A DNA stretch of 64,000 nt, from NCBI RefSeq assembly GCF_037975245.1, contig NC_092576.1, positions 35,256,611-35,320,610 of the forward strand, in the 5' to 3' direction. Positions 34,513 through 62,084 of this stretch are shown in pieces. The notes below the pieces were generated by a model. The model was not told where the DNA came from, ran no database searches, and was given only the letters and a program-made list of their open reading frames with translations. This stretch comes from Apostichopus japonicus. Taxonomy: Eukaryota; Echinodermata; Holothuroidea; Aspidochirotida; Stichopodidae. Made by a program: the position numbers and the translations under genes. Each line of letters begins with the position of its first letter. The stretch's first letter is position 1.

Positions 34513-35540
34513 CTGAAAAATAAATGCAGAATACCTATGACAATACAGTATGACTGCCAACTATGATGGACTTATCAAGGAACAATAATAGGTTTGCAAA
34601 TAGCAAGGATGCTAGACATCTAATAAAGCAAATTACATTACTTAATTACTGCAAGACTGTCAAGACTGCAAGATTGTCATTGGCAGTAAGATTAAGCATT
34701 GCTCATATGAATTGTGACATATTGTACATGTACAGTACAACTACTGAACTGGCTATAGGCCCCAAAGCCTACAAATTAAGTGTCCTTATACTCCCTTAGG
34801 CCTCTAGGTTAGGCCGTTGCTACTGTAGGCCAGCCTATATGGTAGTTGTATAGCACTTACAACTTTTGAAGTAAAGAAAATGGTTCTATATCACTCTAGA
34901 AACACATTCACCTATTGGCTAGCAAGGCCAGTATGCCCTAAGTTAGGCCGAGGTTAGCCAGGCCTTAGTTAGGCTATGGTTAAGGAACTATGAAATCTTA
35001 TCATGTATAAGCCCCCAGGAGTATCCCTACATGGTTTTCTTTTGCTTAACGCATTAGCATTTCTCTTTTAATTTGGTAAAATTGAACTTGGCCCAATACC
35101 AAGATCTAGTTTTACAGCACGTAGTACATTAGTCTGACCATACAGTAGAACCATATGCAAAGTTAAATAAGGCCTATGCCACTGAATTTTCGAATGGGGT
35201 ATACTCGCCACATAGGCCAATAAGTAACATTAGCCTAGGCCTATAAGTTAGTACAACTGAAGGAATAAGTAAAAAGGGAACTTGCATGACTGTGACGAGA
35301 ATCGGTAAGAATACAGTACCTTTATAACTGGTAGGTACTGATACTACTACTAGCGTAGTACTAATAGTATTATTAGCCTATATATAGTACTCAGTAGGCA
35401 TAGCCTTTATCGTATGAATAGGCCCTAGGCACTATATTTCTTCACTTTTAGGTACTGTTTCCTTGAAATATAACCCACATAAAATTTATCAGCCTTAACT
35501 ATGGGCTTAATTATTCAATAACATCATTTGCAACACTTAC

Positions 35541-35690
35541 TGTATTCTTTTCGTGGATGAATTCGTTACGTTAATTCGGACAATTTGCACTATCGAGTAT
35601 TGGTTAACTTTTTTGAAAAGCCGGTGACTGACGAAATGTGTACGCACATGCGCATAAATATGAGTGACGTCATAGAACCACGCAAGTGCC
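35541..35690 (-). promoter_or_regulatory. probable first non-coding exon and promoter of the recombinase gene
   Basis: On the minus strand a strong donor, ACA then GTAAGT (35540-35535), could end exon 1. Just upstream lie an NRF1-like TGCGCATGTGCG (35654-35643), an AT-rich ATATTTATG (about 35662-35654) and a perfect CRE octamer TGACGTCA (35672-35665). The GGTCTATGTGGGG cluster follows 40-125 bp further upstream. The arrangement suggests that transcription starts here and runs inward. The exact start cannot be read from sequence. Confidence 0.5.
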
Positions 35691-35711
35691 AATTGCCCCG
35701 GAAATGCCAAA

Positions 35712-35796
35712 CCCCACATAGACCAAATGCACAGTGCTGAACCCCACATAGACCAAAAAATGGTCTATGTGGGGTTTTGTAAACCCCAAATAGACC
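35712..35796 (-). promoter_or_regulatory. right cluster of four GGTCTATGTGGGG-type motifs with a perfect hairpin
   Basis: The complement of GGTCTATGTGGGG lies at 35712-35724 and 35742-35754, and that of GGTCTATTTGGGG at 35784-35796. One copy is in plus orientation at 35762-35774. The middle pair forms a perfect hairpin, with 15-bp arms (ACCCCACATAGACCA / TGGTCTATGTGGGGT) and an AAAAA loop (35741-35775). The copies are mostly inverted relative to the six at 5571-6695, as expected for subterminal repeats at opposite ends of one element. The cluster abuts the recombinase promoter, so it may also be a self-regulatory operator. Confidence 0.65.
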
Positions 35797-35824
35797 AAAT
35801 GCACGCATTGTGCTAACCCTCCAC

Positions 35825-35846
35825 CTCTCTCTCCACCTCTCTCCAC

Positions 35847-35884
<38 letters not shown>
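35825..35884 (+). repeat. right copy of the 13-bp direct repeat within a CT/AT microsatellite
   Basis: CTCTCTCTCCACC at 35825-35837 is identical to 5549-5561. It continues as CTCTCCACC, (CT)n and then (AT)n up to about 35886. Low complexity weakens its value as an integration footprint. Confidence 0.45.
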
Positions 35885-35887
<3 letters not shown>

Positions 35888-36589
35888 CATACATTACTCA
35901 ACGATCAGAGAATGCAGTTAAAGTAGCACGTGTGACGGAATTTGTTGGAAGGCATATTAATTTACGTACTCATGGAATTGGAAATTAGCCGTAATTACGT
36001 TTCGTGATACAAAAGTTGAGGACATGTTTTAACTATCCCTTGGGTTAAATAAGTTCAAAGATTTTGTTATAACAGTTTCCCTTAAAAACATCATTGATAT
36101 AGTTATAGTAATTTAAATATTAAAGAGCTCCAGACAGTCAAAACCGACTCCAAATCGTCAGAAAGATTGAAGTTAGCTGAATATTAACCAAAGATAAATT
36201 TATGCAACATTATTACCGTTTGGCAATTGTGACGTAAATAAACAATTGTTTGATAACAGAATGTGTAAACAATGAAATGGTCCCAAATACATATTTTAAT
36301 ATTATGATGGAAAGATGGTACCCCAGTAAAAGAAGGATTACCACAATAAGCAGTGTAAACGGCCAACGATACAACGTGACTATCCTAGAATCAACTAATT
36401 TCATGGTCAGCTTGTATCTGTAATGCAGCTCACAATGTTAGTATTATCGTCGTGAATTTATAATACACTACTTGGGTTGTATTGTTAGTTCATAGTGACT
36501 GTTGAAATTGGTTTAATATTCTACTGGTTTGAACCTATGTGAAAGAAAATATAAGCCACACGACATAATGAAAGAAATTATTGGTAAAG

Positions 36590-36950
36590 AAATTTGTGGT
36601 AAAGTGGTTAAGGCAGTGGACTGGTGATCTAAGGATTACAGGTTCGAGCCCTGGCCAGATCATTGCGTTGTGACCTTGGGCAAGGCACTTTATGTCCATT
36701 ACCTCTTTTCACCCAGGTGTATAAATGGGGACTTACGAGGTAACTCCCGGTTTGTGGCTGCACCCTATGGGGAGTCCCCAGGGGGACACGTGGTTGTGAT
36801 GGAGAGATTGATTGAATTGTGCACACTTTGCTGTGTAGATGTGACAAGTTACCAATGCCCAAGGTTAAGTTGTACACGCTATGTTAGCGCCTTTGAACAA
36901 TTACTGTTGATTTTATATAAATGTCCTCTGATTGATTTATTGATTGACAC
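36590..36950 (+). mobile_element. tRNA-derived SINE
   Basis: The head has an A box-like AGTGGTTAAGG (36604-36614) and a B box GGTTCGAGCCC (36641-36651), as in RNA polymerase III promoters of tRNA genes. It is followed by TGTGACCTTGGGCAAGGCAC and TTTCACCCAGGTGTATAAAT, a body common in invertebrate deuterostome SINEs. The tail ends in an ATTGATTTATTGATTGAC repeat. It is not a tRNA gene because the acceptor and anticodon stems do not pair properly. A target duplication was not found. Confidence 0.8.
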
Positions 36951-39734
36951 GTGATATGATGTTTTCACACATCATAGTCAAAAGCATGCATCCTTATCCA
37001 GTAGTGATGTAGGTGGTAAGTTTTCAATTAGTTAAGTTGATTCTCGTTCCAAGGGACTATCTTTAAATCGATTATCTTACAACACATATCATACAGACGG
37101 ATGGGTGATTGTATTGTTTGCACAGCAGGTCATATCCATGTACGTATTGTATCCGTCTACGTCATTGTTTCAATATAATGGCAGGTCAAACAGAATGATT
37201 AACGAAATACAGGTGAAAGTGAATAAACTACCCTTTGTTCATATAGTAATACGAAACTTTTAATGTGCAAAACTTGTTCTTATCGCTACGCCACACCTCC
37301 CGCCCAAGAAAAAAATATATAAAAAAGTAAATAGAAAACATAAGAAGAAAGATTGTTTCACTTTCAGTAAAGATTGGATCAAGTAATGCAAACCACGTTG
37401 GCAGACATTGTTAATTAGGCCACACAACATCCGTCATCACGCACAGTGTGACTATCTGACTAATATAAAGACTACATCATTTTTCTTTGACGATGGGGGA
37501 AGTATTTGGCGTAAGTTACAATGTGTATCACTTAGAAAATATAACAGTAATGTATTTAAGCCTTGTTTATATAATATAGACTTATCATAATATTAAGAGG
37601 CATAGGCTTATATATGACGATCATATGTCTTGAGACATTAAAGCTGTTACCCATTACATACTAAAGGTTGCACGATATATTATTCGTTAAGTAGGACTTT
37701 ATGTGCAGTAATTTCCGAAGTCGACAATAACATAGTTGTTAGATTATCGTATAAAGTAGAGAGTAAGACATGTGTTTTGATCATGTCTAGTTTAGTTCAT
37801 TAATCATATTGATGACAGCCTTGTGGTAGTTAATAAGCGGTTTGAACAGCGTATTTTATCGGATTATGTTACATACGGCAAAGAAATGTTGATACATTTA
37901 TATTAATTAATTTTGTTGCTAATGTTTCATCTTATTTGACAAATTAGCCTATGCTATTATTATAAAAAGCAGAACAGTATCTCTCAGTATAGAAATTGTA
38001 CCATGCACATATTTATTTGGAGCACATGTTTCAGCTACCAAATGTTATCGCTATGAATGACCTACTAATTCACACCCACCACAAATTATATGGGGACTTC
38101 GAGGCATATATTTAGCTTGCTGATACTTCAAACTTTCACAGATTTAAAAACCGTGGAGTTGGGTGCTTGTTTATGCAAACAAATAGTAATAACTTTGAAA
38201 CATTGTTTTCGGGTATGATAACAAAATCCCCCATCGTGACAGTTAACAAGCAAAACAATTGAATAGTTTTATTTTTCAAATATCTCACCCATTACCGATG
38301 ACCCTATGTTACCATTTCCGGTAAACATCTGTAACACATACGCACTTTCGATTTGTCCATTAGTATACGATGTAACCACTTTTCATTCAAATTTAGCCAA
38401 TACTAACAAAAAAATGACTTATATTGGTCTCATGACCTCCCATGATGTCCGTCCGTTTGCAACGAGATAAATTGTAACTATTTTGTCTTACAAAAAAATG
38501 CAATGGAATACAATGAATGAATCTGAACATTTTTGGCCATCTTTCTAAACGGAATGGCCGTTTTAGACATATCGCTCTTATTTCGGTTTTGTACATTGTA
38601 CATTTTTCATCGACCAAAAGGATGTGAAATGTTGTTGTTCTCAATATATAGTAACCTTACCTCGTTTACATAACGTGCAATATAATTTACTGTACCACAA
38701 GTGGTATTCGTATTACAATTATTTTTATAGTCTAACAATACAAATTGGTGATGGAGAATAAAAAATAATAGAAAAATCTGCCACCTAGTTTTGTAGTTTT
38801 TCTGATGACGTTAGGTCAAACTCACGAAAATTTCTTTTGGATGTATTTGTTTACTTTAATCAATGTCAATGAGAGTGTTGGTGAATGGTGGGTCAACATA
38901 TCATTACAAACTGTAACGCAGTCATTGAAAAAAAAAAACAGTATTAGGTTATGTTTTACTCCAAGACTGTCTAAGCCAAACACATATATAATAAAATAAC
39001 GCATCCTGGAGGTCCCTTTGCTCTCTTACATGATGACATCACTGATGGCCAACCACGCAATTAGCCACGTGAGGAGAGTGTCCTGCATACGACTGCAATG
39101 TCCCGAATAAGACAATTATAATAACAGTAGTTTGGGCCAGTTGTGAAAAAGCAAACATTGAAATATCTATACAACTTGCACATAAAGATTTGTTATCGTA
39201 AAAATGTGTAGACACTTTATTTTGAACAATTAAAGGAAATTTATCTTTACTTGAAAAAAAAAAAAAACAATGACTAGTATATGTACTCGTGCGATTATTA
39301 TTTCTTCGTGAAAGGTTTGGGGAACAAATGATCGATAACGTCTAAGTAATCAGTTTATATACTTAAAACAGCTTTTGCCTTTTTTTTCTATTATTTTCTT
39401 CTCCCTTACTGGTCACCGGATGCCATAACGACATACATTACTAGCTTATCTATTCAAATCTAACATCGACTGATGCGATTAAGTCGAATAGTCTGCAACT
39501 TTGAAAATGGTTTTTCTCGAATATATTTTCTGTTAAGATCGTAATAAACCCCACCCATAAAGAAAATCTTTAAATTGTATGAAAGTCTTGAATAATTAGG
39601 TAAATCATTTTCATTTTACTGGCGTCGCAAGCAACCCAGTATACGAATATGTACTTGAACATCATGCGTTATTTGTGTACATTGTGTTTGGCTGTGATAC
39701 TGACGCAACTTTTTTTTTAAGTGCTGTAAATGAA

Positions 39735-39985
39735 TCTATTTTAAGCAACGGGTCATAACTATACATGTTAGCTCTTCACTGATTGGTTGAATTTAAAGTA
39801 GTTGATTGGGAACTGTGTAAGATTATTTTTAATGAAGAATTACTCGCAATTTAATGCTCTTGGCAGGAAACAAAACTTGGCTAGTATCCTAGTTTGCTTT
39901 TTTTTTGTGATGAATACATGTAAAGTCTCGATGGACATGCCAAAAAAGTAAGAAAACGGCGACAAAACGCACAAGGTGCTTTAAC
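39735..39985 (+). repeat. copy 2 of the interspersed repeat seen at 21.7 kb
   Basis: Contains CTGATTGGTTGAATTTAAA, CTTGGCTAGTATCCTAGTTT and GATGGACATGCC in the order seen at 21690-21980. It has no recognised coding capacity and lies within the upstream region of the receptor gene. Confidence 0.6.
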
Positions 39986-40417
39986 GTACGGTGTTAAGAT
40001 GTTTAGACCAGTTTGCTTGCAAAGTAAACATTTCAACAAGCAGGGCAAACTTGATAATATCAAGTTCTTTCCATAATCTATAAAGTATTGTATGCTATAA
40101 AGGCAGTAACAAATGTTAAAATAATAAGATTTTCTTCCCATTGGTTTCCATGCATACTGCGTTACAATGCAGTACACCAAACAATAAATGTATCGCTTGT
40201 ATATGAGGTTCAACTTACTTTCTTTTCAAAAGTGCTGCGTGGGAGCTCAAAACTGTATTTTATATCGTGGGATAAATGTTTAGTTTTCTTTCACTTTTGC
40301 AAGTTTAAAAGGGCTGTAAAAAGCTTCCCCTTTCCCTTTTTTTTTTTAAGGTTAACGTGTGTTTGTTCATTGTTAGTTTGAAAACACTCGGTGAATATTG
40401 CTTTCTTTTACTTTCAG

Positions 40418-55249
<14,832 letters not shown>

Positions 55250-57350
55250 TTTAACTTTCTCTGAATAGAATTTTTAGTGATCGCAGTTAAAAGTCGAAAC
55301 TATACACATTATGTTATGTAAAGTTCAAGCACTATACTCAATAGTCACCACTTTAATTTGTGTTAATGATTTAATTACTAAAAATAATGTTATATTGACT
55401 CAAAACAACTGTAGTCAGTGTTATTTTTAGTTATTTTCATCAAGCAACCTCCATCAATATAGAAATGGTATCTCATTTATGAGAAACGTTTTGAGAGAGA
55501 AGAATGGTGGCTGGTGGGACATGAATTTTGTCTTCACGATAAATAAGATGTAAGCATTCAAATACATAAATACATCAATCGTTTCTACCCAATCCTTCAT
55601 TTCCAAGGAATATGGACATTGAAAAAAAGATCTCATTTATTTATCTATAGTTACATTTGGAGGGAGAATCTAACGCTGAATTTAGCAACATTGATGCACA
55701 AATATACTGTAAATTTATGTTAGTGTTACGCTATAGTAACGCTCGGTACACGCTTGTACATATCTTATTAAGAGTCACTAGGTCATTGCTCACATAGGAA
55801 TACAAGTATTGGTAATTTTAACAAAAACGTGTTAATACCATTTTGATTGTTTCACGCCTTTGAATTTTAATTTTACAGTATGTATTATATAGACTTTTAA
55901 CATGTTGTAAATATGTGATCTAATTGAACTGTTTCATTCAATGAAACACCATCGCACTGTGAAATATTGGTATGGCAATTGGTATGACGATATTAGTAAT
56001 GACATTATACCATTCTTTTCTACTGCAACACACATTTTAAGTCGCAGATTTGACCACTACGAAGCTATTTCTTCGTATTTCTTAGCAGCAAATCATCAGA
56101 TGTTTTTTACTTTGGAAGAAAAGAGGTCAAACATTCATCATAAAGCACATGGATTGTAGCTGGTCTCGCAAAAGTACCGCAATGGGTGCAGATGCAATGA
56201 ATGAAACGAATTGAATACATATGTTTATCTTATGAGCACTGGAAAAATCTTGACAATGTGGAGAATTTTTTTTTTTTTTTTTTTTGTATGTATGTATCTT
56301 CAGTATGGCGTAAAGTTGCTTGTCAAATATTTTGTCTACAGAGCGGACACTGAGGTGATCTTTGTTTTAATTCTATTCAGCATGGATTGCAGCAGGAGAT
56401 GTGACCGCAACTAAGAACTTTATGGTTCTGGAACTGTTCACGACAAATCTCGCGTACTTCGGCATTATTAATTTCAGCAATCGAGACATTGTCACCGTTG
56501 GTTTAAGTTCGTGATAAAATGGTCAGAAACTATTGTTGTGAATTATTAAAATCCAACGGTGGTCAAGACTAAAAGGTCAATGAACAACATAACTCGTTTG
56601 TAATAGTAAAAATGAGACACTGAATTATTGTTGGACATCTGCAAAATAACAATTACAACAATATTAAGTATACATATATTGGTTAAGTGAAATCTTCAGT
56701 CGTTAATTCTTGGAACAAATTGTGATATTTATGTCATTAGTTGACTTTGCATAGTTTTTTTGTGTATAAATCGTGTTCAAATAACAATACTAGCCTACGC
56801 TATTCAGCGTAAACAACCTTTTTAATGATAGTGTTGTACAATTGGTATGCCAAAGTACTACCCCATTTGCATAGATGGTTGGAATGAAGCATTCAGACAA
56901 TAACATACTTGTGTTTATCCAAAACATTTAACGGACCTACGCGCAAACAGTAATTAATATCATTCCGTCCATAACATACTCTACATTACGTTTCCTACCT
57001 GTATGTTGCACTATGTTTTGTGTAATTATACCCCAATACCCGTAGCTAGTACAGTAACACATGTTACCGTGTTACGAACACAATTGCTGGACTTGTACCA
57101 ATCATTTAATGCTAGTTCATTAAATCGCGATTCTACAATGCAGTCGTATCTAGTCATTTTGTGCTATAGTTGGGTCTATGGATGTAGCCGAACATAGCCT
57201 TCCTTCATTCTCGACATGACAAATGTTTTAGGTAGTTTCATGTAACATTGGCATCACTCAAAAGAATCACGATATTATATAGTTTATGAAGACGTTAACG
57301 AAACTAAACTCAACAGATACACGCATGTAACTAGTGTTTCTTTATTGTAG
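55250..57350. other. 3' flank of the receptor gene, nothing else recognised
   Basis: AT-rich. The proximal part is probably 3' untranslated sequence. A T run of about 20 lies at 56266-56285. Small open frames (for example 55941-56159) have no family resemblance or splice context. Confidence 0.45.
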
Positions 57351-57354
57351 CCAT

Positions 57355-58905
57355 GTTTACGGAATGACATATGTGTCAAAAATGTCCAAAACAATATAAG
57401 CATGTCCAAAATAATATAAGCATGTCCAATTTTTTATAAACATGTCGAAACTAATATGAGTATGTCCAAAAAAATAGGAGCATGTCGAAAATAACATGAG
57501 AGTGTCGAAAACTTATATGAGCATGTCCAAAATATTAAAAGAGTGTCGAAAAATAGTACAAAAGGTTCAAATGTAACTGCCTAATTCAATTTTTTGTTGA
57601 ACATTTTGGAGTTTTAGGTTACGCCATATGTTGCAAAAAATCCAAAATAATATAAGCATGTCCAAACTAATATGAGCATGTCCAAATTTGTATAGACATG
57701 TCGAAACTATTATGAGCATGTCCAAAATAGTATGCGCATGTCCAAACACACATAAGTATGTCCAAATATAATATGAGATTGTTGAAAAATAATAAAAAAA
57801 GTCTCGAGTGTTGTGAACATAAACATTTTGGCGTTTGAAGTCACGCCATGTGTTCCAAATATCGAACTCTTATATTGGTATGTCGAAAAAAAAATCAGCT
57901 TACAATACCTTCTTTGGAATTAATCTGTATCAACTGACACAATGGTTATCATTGTGACATTATATTATGAAAACATTCTTCTGTTTTTGTGGCGCAAATA
58001 ATTCAAAATATGTAAAAATAAGACCATCACCTAACACTTTTCCTTTTCACATCCCTTCGTAATGTGAGTGGTTTTGCCCTGCCTAGAGGTGCTGAAATTA
58101 TTCATAGATTGACGCGAAGGCAAAGAAGTTCACGTGCGAAAATACGTACAACATGCACATGCTAACAACTTTCTAACAAGTACAGTAGTTATCACACATG
58201 CGTAATGGTGGCGAATTATGGGCTAGCCTACATGAACGAATTAGGACACTTGTCCAGGATTAAAGAAAGAAAGCCTAGGACAGGGGTATTCGACGTTTAA
58301 TCTTCACTCTCGCCTTTTAACTAAATTTTAAGATGGAAACGTGGAAAGAACTCGCCAGCTAAAGATTAGTGATTAAACCGCGTGGAGTGTTGGACACCAG
58401 TGGTTCTTCGTATTAAACTCACTGATAGTTACAGCACCTTGGGTCCGGTTGACCACTCGCGCTACGAAACACCTCAACTAATATTTCCTCGAAAATAAAA
58501 TCGTTCTCGTTCGAAATATCATTAAATATAAACACACTCACTAATACGGTAATGGATGAATTGTACATCGTCTTACGTTACGCTGGGTATGGTGTATTTG
58601 TTTTTAGCATACCAAAATAAAAAGTTTGAAATTTGGAACATATGGCGTAAATTCAAACGCCTTACTGTTCATTACAAAGTTGAAACTAGCAGTTACGCTA
58701 GAGACTTTTGTATTATTTTTGACACTATTATACTATTTTGGGCATGCTCATAATATTTTTTGGACATACTTACATAAGTTTCGATATGTTTATATAAATT
58801 TGGATATACTTATATTTTTTGGACATACTTATATTATTTTGGACATGCTTATATAGTTTTGGACAGTTTTTGATACATATGGCATTCCGTATATGTTCCT
58901 CTTTG
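57355..58905. mobile_element. fold-back element with long inverted arms made of short repeats
   Basis: The left arm starts TTTACGGAATGACATATG and continues with many CATGTCCAAAATAATATAAG-like units, followed by ACGCCATATGTT near 57622. The arm is then partly repeated up to about 57860. The right arm (about 58610-58905) is its inverted counterpart, ending CATATGGCATTCCGTATAT. Its complement reads CATGTCCAAAATAATATAAG and ACGCCATATGTTCC in the same order. About 270 bp pair imperfectly across a 750-bp centre with no transposase. This fits a fold-back type DNA element or large MITE. A target duplication is not clear. Confidence 0.7.
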
Positions 58906-60659
58906 TTAAATATCATTGGAAGTACGTAGATTTTCAATGCTGTTCAAAGGGCATTAACTAACCGTTTAGGTTCGTGTTTCGTTGTGCCCAGAGTGTGATA
59001 GGTCGTTCTTTCATGGTTGGCGTTGGTTATGAATCCTGATTCAGCAACTTACGTTGGATACGGTTCATTCGGTAACTATGAGTCAGTCAGCAATTTATAT
59101 GATCAATGAAGCCTAGTCTTCCTGCTTTACCCTGTTTTGCTATAGTTTACCTTTTTTATTCATTTATGACACATTTATGTATACACGTTTATATTCATCA
59201 TCTCGCCAGCAAACATACTTTCATGCAAGTCTTGTGTCATTTCACAAAGAAAAATGTTCTAGTTGATCTACCATTGCCCATTACGTTACTTATAAGTTGC
59301 CCAAACAGCAGCCAGTCATGGAGTGTATAAAGTCCCGTGCTATTTCTAGGAGTTGAAATTCTTTCTAAGAGAGTTCCCTTGCTGCACATGACTATATATA
59401 ATAAGCTAAATCAATGTGAAATCCGAGCCTACTCGAATATGATACAAGAAAGGTATAGAATATTCAAACACCGAACAGCTGAAACATTTATGTATTCCGT
59501 CAATTACCAATCTGGTGTACACAATGGGTTCCATAAAAAAATAATACGTACGTGCGATCATTTTTAATAACAAAACTATTAATCGAAGCTATGCGATTTT
59601 TATTAGAAGTATACATATCTGCTGCAATAAAATACACATTATATAAGTTACAATAAAAAGAAGAAAAATTGTACGGTTATATGTTGCTGTCCTTACAACA
59701 AACGGTAAGATAAAAGAAAAAGATGTGAAACCTTTTAAACCCACACTTGTAAGATGTTGGTTTGTACTTAAATGATGTCAATTAATAACTGTGTTTGCTA
59801 TATAACTGAGCGTTATTAAATTTGATTATTTTACATAACGATTACGATAAACTAATATAGCAGCATTAGATCGCTATTAATCATCAGAAAATCACTGGAA
59901 CTTTTCAATTGAATATTTTCAAATTATTCGAGACACTTAAGAAGAAACCTTTTCAGCCAAACCGTAACGCAAGAATCCGTATTATATACATTTAACGCAC
60001 GGGAGCGCCATGTGAAGTTCTTGGCATTACGAAATGGTCTCTAGTTGTATATTTTCTTTTTGTATTTCCGTCTACGTTTGGCACGCCTCATACCTATCAA
60101 TGGCACTGCAGTACCTTCGTTTCTGTCCAATCTCTATCTTCTGAACAACGGCTATAACTCTGATTCCGGCCATCGTGTGCCGTATATGTGGTATATTCCG
60201 TATTGATCACGTTACATTAGGTCATTCAATATCAGGTTATGTTTGAAATACAGTACTTTTCACGCCTGTTCTTTTTTTATTTGCTTGTTCTTAATTTAAC
60301 TTTCTATTTATAATCATTCCCAATGCAAAAACGTTTCCATCTGGCATTTGTTTTCAAAAATAAGGTCTTCTTGGGTAGCGTTGATAACAATTGCAATGCA
60401 GCAGTGCAACCATGTGAAAGCATTATGTTGGAAACGACTCATAGCGATTGGTATCGGAAAAACAAAAACATTATAGTGATGCAATTACACTTTTTTAATG
60501 TCGTAAACTATAATTGCTAAAATAGGTAACTTTCAAAACTCTTAATTTTAGCGGTAGCAGTTGTTTGAGGAACTATAAATTACCTGTGAATTATTTATTT
60601 TTGCTCAAATTTAAACAATATATGTTCTAACTCATTCTTTACATTTCCCCAAAAATATC
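58906..60659. other. non-coding spacer, nothing recognised
   Basis: AT-rich sequence without exon-like frames or clear repeat boundaries. Confidence 0.4.
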
Positions 60660-62053
60660 ACCATTTAGCAATTATCACGAAAAAAAAACACGTTTATGGT
60701 ATGCTATGTTAACAATGGAACCGTCCCAAATGTGTATCTTTCTACTAAGATGGGAACATGCCACCGCAGTACAAGAAGAATCACCAAAATATGCAGTGTA
60801 AGCGGCAAACTACACAACGTGACTACCCGAGAATCAACTACTTTTTAGAGTCCTCTTAAGACTGCAACGAAACTCACAATTAAGGCTTACACACTTGTTT
60901 ATATTGTTTTCCAAAGTGACTGTTAACATTGTTTCAATATTGTACTTGTTTGAAGGTATTTGAAAGAAAAATATAGGCCAAGCGACAATATAAAAAAAAA
61001 AACAAGGGTATACTATTTTGACCAAAATATAGCTGCTAGCATATTATAACGAACAACACTGCTTGCCACATATGAAAATATCTTTCTGTTGCGTGTTGGG
61101 TGAGATCAATGACATATGATTTTTTTGTTCGCACATCATAGTCAAAACCATGCATCCTTTCCAATATTGATATCTTTAAATTCAATTCTATTACAACGCA
61201 TAGCATACAGGATGTTATGTGAGTATACTGTTTGCACAACACGCCATATCTATATACGTATTGTGCCAATAAAATGACAGTTCAAACAGCAAGGCAATAA
61301 TCAACGAAATGCAAGTGAAAGTGATACACAGGGGCATATCAAGAGTGACTGAACTTTCAATGTGTTTTTTTTTGTTATCGCCAAAAAGAAATCAAAACTC
61401 TTTCACTTTCAGTATAATTTAGATCGAGTAATGCAAAAGGAAAACTACATTAATAGCATATAACGCTAATTAGGCCACCAAGCATCAACTGTAATTATTA
61501 ACGGTGTGACTATCTGCCTAATGTAAGGAATACTGCATGTTTTGTTTCGACGATGGGCATAAGTTAAAGTTTGTATCACTCGGAAAATTTAAAGTAATGT
61601 CTGTTAGCAATGATTGCATAATATGAACGTACTATAATACTAAAGGATTTGTCTAATTTATTAAAATTATATGGCTTTAGAAAATAAAACAACTACATAT
61701 TACATGCTAAAGGCTGTGTAATATCTCATTTGTTAAGTACGATTTTAAGCGCAGTAATTGTCTAAGTTGACAATAACGTAGTTGCTAGATTGTTGTAGAA
61801 AGTAGAGATTAAGAAATATGCATTGTTTATTTTTAGTTTTGTTTAATATAGTCATATCGTGGACGGCTTTGTAGTTATCAGTTAGTCATTAAAGAGAGTA
61901 GTTCACTGGGTTGTGTAACATACTGCAAATGCTAATGGTTTATTTTATTTGACGCTAAGCATATGCTATACTAACACAATGTTAAAAACCACCTTGCAGT
62001 TTAGAAAGAGTTCGTTGCAAATTGACGAGGAGCACTTGTTTCAGCTATCAAAG

Positions 62054-62084
<31 letters not shown>

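Larger units (their letters stand above)
36210..40170 (+). repeat. copy 1 of a diverged segmental duplication flanking the receptor gene
   Basis: The same ordered words occur here and at 60660-63690 in the same orientation. Examples are ACATCATAGTCAAAA (36969/61134), GTGTGACTATCTG (37446/61504), CTACTAATTCACACCCACCA (38065/62097), ACAAGTGGTATTCGTATTA (38697/62870), ACTGCAATGTCCCGAATA (39093/63254) and GGTTTCCATGCATACTG (40143/63643). The SINE at about 36.6-36.95 kb is present only in this copy, so it was inserted after the duplication. This copy ends just before the receptor's signal-peptide exon, so it is that gene's upstream region. Confidence 0.8.

Noticed and set aside
36590-36660. tRNA gene
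   Set aside because: A and B boxes are present, but the acceptor and anticodon arms do not pair and a SINE body follows.
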